Origin: Phoronis australis
Taxonomy: Eukaryota > Phoronida > Phoronidae
Assembly: GCA_002633005.1 (NCBI GenBank)
Contig: NMRA01000107.1
Span: forward strand, 1 to 38,189
Length of the DNA: 38,189 bases
Direction of reading: 5' to 3'
The number at the start of each line of letters is the position of its first letter. The stretch's first letter is position 1. Positions 10,538-20,916 of this stretch are shown piece by piece. A program made the translations under genes and the position numbers. The notes beneath the pieces are model-generated. The model made no database searches. It was not told the DNA's origin and saw only the letters and a list, made by a program, of their open reading frames with translations.

Positions 10538-11308
10538 GTCGCCCGTAATTACGATCGCAATTACAACAGAGACTGTGCTCGTGTTTTACGACCGTAATCG
10601 TTAAATCCAATGAGAAATTGGTTTGTAGTTTACGCGAGCTCAGCAGAAATTCTACGCTCGAAACTTTACGCTCGTATTTTTCGCTTGTAATTTTAGCAAG
10701 TAGCCGCACCAGTCCACGAGATCACCAGCATTTGATATCGTTTTGTGGTGCAAATGGTTTGTTATCCAAGTGTCTTGAATAAAGAATGAATAATTTACCA
10801 TCAACATTTGGAAACTATACTGCATTACCCCCAGAAACCGATTGGAACCAATGTTTTTGCAATTTCATATTATCTGCACGCATCGTTAAGAGTAAGAGAA
10901 CGAAACTTGGTCCAAATAATGAAAAAGCATGGTAATTTTAACAAATGAAATATGACAACCTGCTAGATATACATTTTCGCACCTCAGTATGTACTAATAC
11001 GGACCACTTTCAAATGCATGGGATATCTAGGGCAGCAAGTAAAAAAAAAAATCAGTGAGTCATCGATATTTTTCAATTTTTTTCTCTGATAAACTTTGCA
11101 CCTGGGATTTTATCTTCATAATATGTGCAAGAATACGAGCGTAAAATAACGTACATAAAATTACTAGTGTAAAATGACGAACGTAAATTTACGAGCATAC
11201 AACTGCTTCAGAGCTCACGTGACTACAGACCAATTTATCATTGGATATCAGAATTACAGTAGTAAAACGCTAGCTTTATAATAGTCTCGGTCGTAATTAC
11301 GAGCGTCC
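10538..11308. mobile_element. Foldback / MITE-like element with ~170-bp inverted repeats
   Basis: The left arm (about 10538-10705) and right arm (about 11115-11308) are inverted copies of each other. CGTAATTACG lies at 10544-10553 and 11292-11301. CCAATGAGAAATTGGTTTGTAG in the left arm matches the reverse complement of the segment near 11230-11250. ACGCGAGCTC pairs with GAGCTCACGTG. ACGCTCGTA and TACGAGCGT motifs are repeated inside both arms. The ~400-bp centre has no coding potential and contains an 11-base A run (11041). Family A sequence flanks both sides. It looks like a non-autonomous DNA transposon, superfamily not determined. Confidence 0.75.
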
Positions 11309-11420
11309 ATCAAAATCCAGTGGTTTGACAATTTTAAAATTACTCAAATAAAATAAAGCAATTAAGATTACATGAAATTAACCCCCGAGAAAGAACAGAA
11401 CATATTTGAGCTGTAAACTT
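11309..11420 (+). repeat. Family A fragment right of the foldback element
   Basis: AAAATCCAGTGGTTTGACAA, AATAAAGCAATTAAGA and ACATGAAATTAACCCCCGAG correspond closely to 1375-1460. Confidence 0.75.
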
Positions 11421-12009
11421 TCAGTGTATGTATTTTACAACGTACATGTAAAGTGTAAATTGAATTGGTTAGGAAAATAAAGCAACGCCGCTGCAAAGAG
11501 GAAAAATATCAGAAAACTGGATTTCTTATAGTGCTGTTGTTGGTGAATGTATAGGATTGTATTCTGTCGGTCAACAAACAAAAATAAGTATTTTTATTCA
11601 TAATAACTTAAAATAACTAGTGAATACCATTCAATCATTCCCCATGTTGTCCTTATAATTGACACCGAACCTGAATTGCACCGTTATTTTTTCATTTTAG
11701 ACGACCTAAAAACATCAAAAGCAGAACATTTATTGACTGATTTAAATAGAGTAAAAAGTTCAGAATACATGCCATAGTTAGTAAAATTGATCATTTAATC
11801 CCAAACACCTCTTAAAAAGTTCTTATTACTTTAATGGCGCTGTGCGTGATTGCGATAATGCAAGCACAGTTTTTGTGAGGTCTTTGCAAAAGCATCCCCT
11901 TATTTCTGCGAATTTGACCACACTACAAAAAGATGCTCTAAACCGTGCGGCCAAAACGTATCAATTTTTAAATCAATATCTTTTGGCCGATGTAATTATG
12001 ATAATATCA
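11421..12009. other. Unassigned AT-rich stretch
   Basis: No repeat match to the other families and no recognisable gene. An 83-codon open frame (11842-12093) overlaps inverted family A sequence in its 3' part and is therefore not counted as a gene. CTGTGCGTGATTGCG...GCAAGCACAG near 11840-11870 could fold into a weak hairpin. Confidence 0.35.
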
Positions 12010-12165
12010 ATCAGCTCAGTGCACATTGTCGAATTTTGTTTGGATCCTTTTGAGAGGCATTGGCTCTCCGAGGAAGTAGTTTCAAACAGGTAAGTGCATA
12101 TAAATCCCCGAACATTTTGCTCCAAATTACTGATCAGAACCTCGCGTCACGAAAGTTCAATTTTT
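12010..12165 (-). repeat. Inverted family A fragment
   Basis: Read on the minus strand, it matches the family A block around 8480-8600 and 6005-6095: the GGATCCAAACAAA and TTCAAACA blocks and the CCGAACATTTTGCTC block occur in reverse order and orientation. It is the only inverted piece of family A that I found. Confidence 0.65.
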
Positions 12166-12429
12166 AATTTTCGGAGTTGTGTAGTATCTTTTTTAGTGCC
12201 GGACTTGTACTACCGACGTACCTTGGGGGCCAACATAGCCCACGTCATGCAGTGTTGTTCCCCAACACCACGTCACGATATTAACGGTTGAGTGATTTAC
12301 GGCATATCATTTTCAATACCAAACTCGTTCTTAGAATTTGGTAAATGTTCAACCTACTTCATATTCACATCGTCGCTATATACTGTGTTTAAACCTAGTA
12401 TGATCAAGCAATCACAGAAATAAGGAAAT

Positions 12430-13275
12430 ATGGTGCAAGTTCCACTTTAAATCACTAGTCTCTTGTGTCATAGACCCTCAGACTACTTTCGTGAATCTTC
12501 GGCCTTCACAGGGCCTTTTAAAAATATGTTTGGGCCTTTGGACTTGTGAAAGTTCGAAGTATCTACGTATTGCACTGTGACACGCAAGCAACATTATATT
12601 ACCTTCTTAATTTTAATCTTCGGTTGTTGATTTTCGTCTTCTGTCATCCTTCATCCATTTCGGTTATCCGTGGCTAGCAGCTTACCGTTGGGGGTATGGG
12701 TAGGGTGTAAATATACAAAGTGCATTAATAAAATTTACAAACAATCGACAAATCAAAGATTGTTTTCAATTTTCCACTCGGAGACTAATTGAAAACTCCT
12801 TTCTTCCCTACCTCGGCAGTCATCGATCACGGGAACCATTGCTGGTTGTGGCGTCTGCAGAGGAATTCAATTAACACCATTCAACATGCATTTTGTGACT
12901 TTGAACGTTGTGTTCATTCATGCTGTCTCTCTTATTAGATGTTAGGACACCTGTTAGTACATTAGTGCAATTATTAGTAGGGGTTAGAAAGAGCAGCAAG
13001 AAAAGCAGCAAACGTCATGTGCAAGCAAATTGATAGATGGATAGATCTATCCATTGAAACGCATGGGCGTCGTCGACCCATGTGTACAACCCACAGTACA
13101 ATTAAATACAGCCAACACTTAAAATATATTACAACGAACTGCACACCACAGTGTTGTCACGGGTGGAGAATTGTCATCCAGACTAAAATTTGATGAATAA
13201 CGGAACTTACACACCTGCATCATCCGGCATGTATCGGATAAGACATCACCTCATTCTGCGCGCCCTCTCGGAAAT
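12430..13275 (+). repeat. Family A repeat, copy 5
   Basis: Runs from the GTCATAGACCCTCAGACTA block (12468) through TTACCTTCTTAATTTTAATC (12599, an uninterrupted version of the Helitron-like insertion site), TTATCCGTGGCTAGC (12663), ACAAACAATCGAC (12738), a GTTAGTACATTAGTGCAA block (12953) and GTTGTCACGGGTGGAGAA (13152), to TGTATCGGATAAGAC (13231). It is more diverged than the other copies. Confidence 0.7.
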
Positions 13276-13853
13276 TGCCACAATCTGACACAGCAGGCCG
13301 TTCAACTCAAAGGGAAAATTTCTATTGGTCATTCTATTACTCCTCGGAAGGGGTTGTAGCTCATTCCAGTAAAATCTGGGCACTTACAGACCACTGTATA
13401 TCAGTAATTATTTAAATTATATCTGACATAATTATCAAGTTACAAGTGCTGAAGAAGACATTTACAAATTCAACCAAGCCATCCAAGTGCAACAGCCAGA
13501 TAACCACGTCGTTACACCATCCAAATCAATAAACCCGTCTTTTAGAAATTCTGAATACTGAAAGTATGTTCTCAATGGAAGTCATCTGTGATCCTGCAGT
13601 GAAGACTCTGGCGGATAGATCTTTGTGGAAACTGCATTTCAATGGGATACCTTCAAAAACCGCATGTGGGCTACGACGAAGTCATGACACAGGTCGTTCA
13701 TCGGTATTGTTTCGTGGACAGGAGATTTGCCTTAAAGGCGGTGGTACCTCAAATAATTGACGGGCAGGCAGGTGTTTTTGTAGCAAATCGGTCAAATTCA
13801 AGAGCCATGTCTTTCGATTTAGAAAACTCGTATTGCTTTCCACTACCAGGCTC
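13276..13853. other. Unassigned stretch with two overlapping short open frames
   Basis: Open frames at 13566-13760 and 13642-13872 (64 and 76 codons) overlap in different phases and show no known motif. Splice signals around them are not convincing. I do not call a gene here. Confidence 0.3.
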
Positions 13854-13860
13854 TACCCAG

Positions 13861-13890
13861 TGGCGTATTTAGGGGGGAGGGGGGGGGGCA
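13861..13890 (+). other. Orphan transposon-end-like sequence
   Basis: CAGTGGCGTATTTAGGGGGG followed by a G run (from 13859) resembles the CAGTGGCGGATCTACGGGGGG terminus of the element at 18560. No matching right end was found with confidence; the CCCCCCTAAATCTGTC at about 15185 is only a partial mirror. Confidence 0.35.
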
Positions 13891-13929
13891 TCAAGTGACC
13901 TATAGTTAAGTCTAATAATATTGACCGGG

Positions 13930-13960
13930 ACTTTCTGCTAACTGAAGGTTAGCAGAAAGT
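13930..13960. repeat. Perfect 13-bp hairpin
   Basis: ACTTTCTGCTAAC (13930-13942) and GTTAGCAGAAAGT (13948-13960) are perfect reverse complements around the 5-base loop TGAAG. Confidence 0.9.
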
Positions 13961-14165
13961 TTATAAAGTAGCACTGGATTTCTAAAAATAGGATTCATTT
14001 ACTAAAATAGTATTGAATTTCTAAAATACCATTTAATAGTATTGAATATATATAACAGGATTGAATTTATAGAGTTGCATTGAATTTTCAGTAGGATTGA
14101 TTTTTATTTCAACTAAGAGTGAATTGATTAAAGAGCATTGAGTTTATAAAATAGGATTTTTATTT
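13961..14165. repeat. Degenerate AT-rich tandem repeat
   Basis: Variants of (T)AGTATTGAATTTCTAAAATA and AGGATTGAATTTATA recur about every 20-30 bases. The copies are decayed, and the period is not constant. Confidence 0.55.
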
Positions 14166-16353
14166 TTAAATAATATTTGCCTCTTCTGCCGTCCAGATAA
14201 ACCACTCCTCTCATGCGAAACTCGTTTCCCACATTGAATTTTGTTCCGCGTACCTGCCTACCTGACAACTATCCAGTTTTTGGCTGTCGCAGAACGGTCC
14301 TGCTTTTTGAAGCTTTGTCCTGGGTCCCGCCAACTGTACTTCTGTATGACACACGCGATGACGAAATTTACATATATATCATTCTCGGTACATCACTGTG
14401 TTTGACCCTCTAATTTCTCCGTTCCATTTTGTAGGAATGACAAAATAAAAATTCGCCGTCGTCTCCTGGTTGTTGCGGCGGACATTTGTCCGTTGTGATC
14501 GAAGAAGACTCAAACGAACGGAAATACGCCCCAGAATTGGCTGTGAGTGGGCCAGGCAATTATATCGCCAATGCACACCGCAGACGTACAGCCAGCCGAG
14601 GGGCTACGTGTTGTCTAGCATTGGGCTTCAGAAATCATGATTTCAAAATAATCATTGTTGTAAAATCCAGTACCGTGCAGAATGGGGGGTGGTGGGGCGA
14701 CGAGGCTACGGGGCGACAGCCACGGACATGGATCCACATCGGGGGGTCATACAATTACTATAAATGAACTTTTTGAAATTGTGACTGATTTGTAATTGAA
14801 TAAAGTTTCTATGTTATGTTTCGTCTTTTTTATTTTTCTTAGTATAAGGGTCTTGCATTCATTTGATTAGAGAAGAGGCATGCAATGAAAAAATCGCCCA
14901 AACCTCGATCTGCACGCTACTGTGTGTATTTTGCCTACCGGCAACTTGTTAACTACTTGTCATTTGGAAGAGGATCAAGAATTTGTGCCCTGACCGTTTC
15001 CTATCTGTCGACGGAGGTAAGCCGAGACGCCGCGCCGGCACCTCGACGGCCGGCCAGGGTAGCGCTGTACTAGTTGAGGGGCGGTCTTGTGGGTGGGATG
15101 TGGTGGGGTGGGGCTCCAACAACAATAAGTCCCAAAAACGGCATTACTGACATTGCCCTGTCTTGCACCGCGACCCCGGTGGGCCCCCCTAAATCTGTCA
15201 GTCTGAGTTTAATGCAGGCCTAGTGAACACCGAAATGTCGGACCGAAATTGCATCTCAGTAATCTTTGCACCGTTGAATCACCTAGGCAAATCCCAGGTG
15301 TCTCAAGTAAAAACCCTGACATGAGAATCGGACACAACTGAAGCCCGTGGAACCGAACCTTCATAGATAAACTGTGTTGTTTTTCTTCCTGTGCCCCAGC
15401 CAGGGGCCTAAAACACATTTGGTCGGATTAGAAATACCACCTTTCATATAATAGAACTAAAGAAAATAGTGCCAGACGCATATAACTAACTTACTTGTGT
15501 ATCAGTAATGTTATCCAGAGAGGATTCGTTTTGGGTTTACTGCAACTCGAATGAATAGACTCAGCACAAGTAACCCAGCGATCTCTATCAGGTTGAGGCT
15601 GCGTGGGTGAAAGCGTGTTTTCCGATTGTTCACTTCATGTTTAGTTCCGTTAATTCTCACCGCGAAACTCGTGGGTTTGAGTGTACTTTAGTTATTTCAC
15701 CGTGGATGACATTGCATATTGTAGAAAGGTCCAAAAAAAACCGTGTCATTGGCTGTCCTGCCAAACCGTTTGTTCCTACAATGGATTTTTGCATTTTTAG
15801 ATGTTTTTGAGCGTGTATAATAATTTTGTAACACAACATCTAACTAAACAAGCACTTATTATGGGAAATAATTGAGTAATTATGTATTTTAAAGAAAAAA
15901 TAATGATCCTTTGGTTTTCTGCCAGGTGATGCCATCAGTGGAAGACATTACAAAGATGTAGAGCGAGTTTGACGAGTATTATGAAGACAGGTTTGGAGAT
16001 GGGGTGAAGACGACACTCGGGCCATAGATAAAACTGGTAATGAGTTAGACCTGTACGCCAGGAAACGCAGGAGTCCACTCTCCACCAACCGACTGAAATT
16101 AAAGATATCGCTCAAATTGGAATTCTGAAGTTACAGCCGTGCATGTATTTATACTTTCTACTGTTACTGTGGAATGTACTTCTCACCTGGTTGAGAAGTC
16201 ATTTTTCACCACGCTGGAAAGTACCACAAAAGTAAAAAAACGTCATGTACCGGCCACTGTGGTGTACACTCAGTATTTCACTATAGTTTTGAGTAAATAG
16301 TCAAAGTGTTATTTTATTCAGAGAAAAGTTTTGAATTTATGTTATTATGGTTA
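14166..16353. other. Intergenic stretch without a supported gene
   Basis: It contains a GC-rich patch (about 15010-15070), short overlapping open frames in several phases (14213-15073 and 15607-15839) and a possible exon-like stretch at 15927-16000. None shows a recognisable domain or consistent splice context. Confidence 0.35.
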
Positions 16354-17655
16354 TTACTCTGCGCGTGTAAGCGCAGAGTACTGTTGTTCCTGGGTTTTCT
16401 TCAATTTTATTCTTATTCTTATTCTTATTCTTCTTATTCTTCTTATCCTTCTTATTCTTCTTATTCTTCTTATTCTTCTTATTCTTCTTCCGACCAACTT
16501 TGAGGCTTAATAATTCCAAATTGGGTGCAGGTACGGTCTTTAAATTCAGCATATGACTTTTGACAGTATATAAATTTTGATTTGTTAAATAATCATATTC
16601 CATATTGCACCGGAAGAGGTCGTTTGGTACAAAGGTCATATAATTTTCAAAATGCTACTCCTCCTTCAGTTTTAAAGATATCATTTTCAAATTCGGTGCA
16701 CAGGTATAAGACAACATGACAATTTGAAAAATTACTTTTCTAAGTAATTGGGTCATCCAATCAGGTGAAATAGGTCAAAGGTCATTAGGTGAAAACTAAA
16801 ATTTTGAGCTAGACACTTCAAATTAACAGGTCTGATTGGCACAGGAAATTCAATTCAGAATCCAAAGTTTCAGCTCATTTAGTGCAAACATGGGGTCATT
16901 AGGTACATTTTTCTTCTGAAAATTTGACCTTTTCATTCAGCAAGTATTCTGATGTGTCAACCGTCAGACAACTGTGATTCTTAGAATTAAACATATTTTT
17001 CATGGGCTTTGCATTAATTCTCCTAAAGATGCTTACAATGCACCGGATAGGGTCAATTAGTGCAAAGGTCATGTAACGTTCAAAATGTTATATCTCTTAC
17101 GTTTTTCAAGGAATTCTTTTCAATTTCAGCACACTTGGGTAAGTCAACATGTCAATTGAATACCCTACTTTACTTCGCAATAGGCCTAACCAATCAGAAA
17201 AAATAGGTCAAATGTCATTGAGTGCAAACTAAAATTTTGAGCAAGAGACTTCAAAATTACATATCTGTTTACTAAGTGCGATTGAGTTTGAATTCTAAAT
17301 TTCCTGGTCATTTGGTGCACCCATGGGGTCATTAGGTGCATTTTTCTTCTGAAAGTTTGACCAATTCATTCATCTCGTATTCTGAAGTGCTTAAAGTACA
17401 ACATCTGTGATTTTTAGCATTAACTACATTTTTTATTGAGTTAACATTTACTCCCTCATCGGCGCTCGTAATGCACCGGAAGAGGTCAATTAGTGGAAAG
17501 GTCATCAAAAAATTAATGTGTAATTTCTCCTACAGTTTTAAAGAATTCCTTTTCATATTGGTAAATGGGTTGCTGTCAGTAACTTTCCATAATAATTCCA
17601 GTAATACGCACGCGCAGAGTCCGTTATTGTCACGCTGTGACAATAATCTTTCTAG
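16354..17655 (+). mobile_element. Helitron-like non-autonomous element, copy 2 (family B)
   Basis: Starts TTACTCTGCGCGTG and ends in CTAG (17652-17655) followed by T. The subterminal inverted repeat is 12 bp: ACTCTGCGCGTG (16356-16367) and CACGCGCAGAGT (17609-17620). A perfect 10-bp hairpin, TTATTGTCAC/GTGACAATAA with a GCT loop (17624-17646), lies five bases before CTAG. Inside are one 56-bp subterminal unit, a TTCTTATTC microsatellite and core units starting TGCACCGG at 16605, 17039 and 17472 (period 433-434, the last truncated). The layout is the same as copy 1, but the terminal hairpin sequence differs. No protein is encoded. Classification as Helitron/Helentron-type rests on structure only. 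Confidence 0.65.
16410..16490 (+). repeat. (TTCTTA/TTC)n microsatellite
   Basis: Runs of TTCTTATTC and TTCTTCTTATTC inside the Helitron-like element produce Lys/Asn-rich and Tyr/Ser-rich open frames on the two strands, which are artefacts. Confidence 0.9.
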
Positions 17656-17710
17656 TTATTATTATTATTGTTATTATTATTGTTATTATTATTGTTATTG
17701 TTATTAGTGC

Positions 17711-17741
<31 letters not shown>

Positions 17742-17748
17742 ATTATTA
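17656..17748 (+). repeat. (TTA/TTG)n microsatellite
   Basis: TTATTATTATTG runs (17656-17706) followed by (TTG)n (17710-17740). It begins exactly where the Helitron-like element ends and may be target sequence or slippage at its end. Confidence 0.9.
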
Positions 17749-18559
17749 GAAAACTAACATTTTTCATTTTGTGTACGACGCGCGTGCATTTGTGTCGTAA
17801 CTACGCCTCTGATTTGGAACAACAAAGTTTTGAAAGTAGATGACTGACATGAATTGAAAAACTCTGAGAGTGTCTGTGGAAGTCTTCAAACGATTTTGTT
17901 GGGAATTTTGTAAGAAAATGCATTCTTCCGCAGAGATTTTTTCAGAAACGTATCTTTTCGTAGGGAGATTGGATCTGAAAAAGTTAACCTTATGAGCAGC
18001 ACGTCGTACCTCTTGTATATTAGAACCCCCCGGGGTTCCTTGATAAGAGTTGACTGTAAACTGCTGTGCGTGAACTTCGTGTATGTGTGAACTTGGAATA
18101 CACGAGGAAACTTGACAAGTTTACTCAAATAATCACGTTCACATTGATAAAAATTTGCATTGCATCAAATCAAATTACGTTAATAAAATAACGTATCCTT
18201 TTGCAACTACTAGCGGATCTTATCCATTGATTTAACCATTCACATAATTCCCCCGATTCCTTGACACAAGACACGTTTAAGGAGAAAATGGGTGATCATG
18301 AGGCCAATAATTACAAAAAGTCCTTACACTGAACAAAAAATTTCACCTGATTGACCAAATGAATGTTCAATTCTAAGTTCGCGCATACATGTATATACAC
18401 GATCTTGAGATTAAGCAGGATTCCAAGTTCACCAACTGATAAACCACTGCCATTTAACAACTGGACTGAAACATGGTGGCATACAGTAATGTTTGATACA
18501 AATGTTCCCATGTGAGTGAGGAGCATACAGAGGTAATGACATATCTAAGTTGTGTTAAT
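17749..18559. other. Intergenic stretch, no supported gene
   Basis: Contains a small perfect hairpin GAACCCC/GGGGTTC (18023-18038) and two ATTC(C/T)AAGTT motifs (about 18370 and 18420) like those of the satellite at 21.6 kb. Minus-strand open frames of 71-80 codons have no known motif. Confidence 0.35.
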
Positions 18560-19088
18560 CAGTGGCGGATCTACGGGGGGGTTCAGGGGGTTTAAACCCC
18601 CCCTCGGGCCAGGACCCAAAAATTAAAAAAAAAAAAACGTCTCCAGAAAAACAAAAAAGGCACCGCCAGCGTGTGGAAACCCCGAGTAAACCAACTTGGA
18701 AAAAATGAGGGGGGGTTCACTCTGAAAATATATTTTTTGCATTGTGAATTGCTGTTATGAAAATCAACGTGTTTCGAGTCTTCGTGGCTCATCGGCAAAA
18801 CTCCGGAGATCAATTGTGCGCGCGCTTCCGACGACACTTCTGAAGTAGCTAAGCATTTTAGATGGATCCACCGCTGAAAGAGCAGCTGTACAGCTGATTT
18901 CTTTAGGTTACTAGTTTCTTTACTCTAAGATATGTTTTGATTTGATTAGAGGAAATACTGTGGTGCCGCAAGCCTGGTATTCAGGCGAATTTACGGGCAA
19001 CGTTTTTACCTCATCTGTCATGCCGTGTCATCCTATCACACCCCACACGTTTGTAATTCGAATTTGACTGGTGTATTGTTAAGTTGTC

Positions 19089-19409
19089 TTGCGCAATATC
19101 ATACAGTGTACATGTTCATGTAATACTCGTTTTCCGAAGAATTGCTATAATTGTGGCGGGCGCCGTGGTCTGGTCGCGAGTCTGTTTGAAGATCATGGCA
19201 CTCTAACAAATTATGTCTATACAAGGAATGACCAAGGTGGCACTCACATTAACAAAGTGACCGCATTCGCGAACAGTGTACAGTACCAGAAATTGCGGGG
19301 AGGCTATATTTTCACAACAAAGTCTTGTGGGACTCGTGCGATGTTCAATGGGCTTTCTAAGGAGCCCTGCTGCCGACCTCAACACCTACCGTCTTTCTAC
19401 CTGCAATAA
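19089..19409 (+). CDS. Hypothetical open frame inside the TIR transposon
   Basis: A 106-codon open frame with several cysteines (CTCSC, CYNCGG) near its start. I do not recognise a domain. It lies within the transposon and may be a remnant of its protein; on length alone it could also be chance. Confidence 0.25.
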   Translation: MRNIIQCTCSCNTRFPKNCYNCGGRRGLVASLFEDHGTLTNYVYTRNDQGGTHINKVTAFANSVQYQKLRGGYIFTTKSCGTRAMFNGLSKEPCCRPQHLPSFYLQ

Positions 19410-19646
19410 GCACCACTGAGGTTTTTTATACTGGGAATTTCCGCAGAAAGGCCCACCCGACGAAACGCTCATGCCCATAGGCGTATGTTTGATGTTAGTA
19501 CTTCGGGTTTCAAGCGTTCACACATTGGGACGTTTATTTCGAAAATTGCAAGAGATGCAAATGGGTCCTGGGATACATCGTCAAGGTTTGAAGATAGTCC
19601 ATGATGAACGGAACAAATTTAATTGCGCATGCTGTAAGTCTTTTGA

Positions 19647-19796
19647 ATGGACTTGGTAACCTCAGGGGCTTTGTGGCAACTGAGCTGCGAAACGAGATGC
19701 TGCATTGTAGAGGTGGACAAGCTCATTGACACAACAGTTGACGAAGTGCAAGCGTTGGGAACAAACGTCGAAGATGTCTGGGTAGAATGGTTCTAA
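19647..19796 (+). pseudogene. Possible hAT-type transposase scrap
   Basis: A 49-codon frame contains LSCETRCCIVEVDKLIDTT. hAT transposases of the ZMYM1-like type carry an LS-x-TRW segment followed by a helical stretch, and this frame resembles it with the W replaced by C. The match is short and the neighbouring frames are closed, so it is weak support for the hAT assignment. The assembly gap begins 11 bases after the stop. Confidence 0.25.
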
Positions 19797-19806
19797 GACA
19801 AGCAAA

Positions 19807-20605
19807 NNNNNNNNNNNNNNNNNNNNNNNNNNNNNNNNNNNNNNNNNNNNNNNNNNNNNNNNNNNNNNNNNNNNNNNNNNNNNNNNNNNNNNNNNNNNNN
19901 NNNNNNNNNNNNNNNNNNNNNNNNNNNNNNNNNNNNNNNNNNNNNNNNNNNNNNNNNNNNNNNNNNNNNNNNNNNNNNNNNNNNNNNNNNNNNNNNNNNN
20001 NNNNNNNNNNNNNNNNNNNNNNNNNNNNNNNNNNNNNNNNNNNNNNNNNNNNNNNNNNNNNNNNNNNNNNNNNNNNNNNNNNNNNNNNNNNNNNNNNNNN
20101 NNNNNNNNNNNNNNNNNNNNNNNNNNNNNNNNNNNNNNNNNNNNNNNNNNNNNNNNNNNNNNNNNNNNNNNNNNNNNNNNNNNNNNNNNNNNNNNNNNNN
20201 NNNNNNNNNNNNNNNNNNNNNNNNNNNNNNNNNNNNNNNNNNNNNNNNNNNNNNNNNNNNNNNNNNNNNNNNNNNNNNNNNNNNNNNNNNNNNNNNNNNN
20301 NNNNNNNNNNNNNNNNNNNNNNNNNNNNNNNNNNNNNNNNNNNNNNNNNNNNNNNNNNNNNNNNNNNNNNNNNNNNNNNNNNNNNNNNNNNNNNNNNNNN
20401 NNNNNNNNNNNNNNNNNNNNNNNNNNNNNNNNNNNNNNNNNNNNNNNNNNNNNNNNNNNNNNNNNNNNNNNNNNNNNNNNNNNNNNNNNNNNNNNNNNNN
20501 NNNNNNNNNNNNNNNNNNNNNNNNNNNNNNNNNNNNNNNNNNNNNNNNNNNNNNNNNNNNNNNNNNNNNNNNNNNNNNNNNNNNNNNNNNNNNNNNNNNN
20601 NNNNN
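19807..20605. other. Assembly gap (799 N)
   Basis: A run of N inside the TIR transposon. Open frames drawn across it have no meaning. Confidence 1.
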
Positions 20606-20631
20606 TCCTTATTCTCTTCAATGTTTGGTAG

Positions 20632-20916
20632 TTGTCTAAACCCCTGTATACACACCACACTTTTTCGTATGCTAAAAAGGTGTGTGTAAGCAGATGTTCC
20701 AACAAAAATTTTTGCTGGTGGTGTGACTCATACCCAGATGTGCACAAATATGATTTCACGAAACTTATGAGCCAAGTTCATATGACGAAATCGAGAAGGG
20801 TTTTTAATTATCTTAAGAAAAACTCCTGGGACACGTTAAGTGCCAGAAACGTACCAGGATGCATGGAAATTTCAATGTTTGGCTACGAAAACAAAAAGTT
20901 GTCTTACACGGGGTAA
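20632..20916 (+). CDS. Hypothetical open frame right of the gap, inside the transposon
   Basis: A 94-codon frame with an aromatic and Cys cluster (KNFCWWCDSYPDV) and a basic Ser/Asn-rich tail, ending just before the GC-rich inner flank of the right terminal repeat. I do not recognise the family. Its position suggests the C-terminal end of a transposon protein whose body lies in the gap. No known dimerisation motif is evident. Confidence 0.3.
   Translation: MSKPLYTHHTFSYAKKVCVSRCSNKNFCWWCDSYPDVHKYDFTKLMSQVHMTKSRRVFNYLKKNSWDTLSARNVPGCMEISMFGYENKKLSYTG

Noticed and set aside
13859-15206. TIR element from CAGTGGCGTATTTAGGGGGG to CCCCCCTAAATCTGTCAGTCTG
   Set aside because: The right side mirrors only GATTTAGGGGGG, the outermost bases do not pair and no target duplication was seen.
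15570-15690. tRNA or SINE head suspected from GTGGGTTTGAGTG and nearby boxes
   Set aside because: No matching A box or cloverleaf could be built.
16306-16639. Lys/Asn-rich and Ser/Tyr-rich open frames
   Set aside because: Translated TTCTTA microsatellite inside the Helitron-like element.
19662-20759. Open frames of 300-365 codons across the N run
   Set aside because: The length is mostly N; only the short flanks are real sequence.
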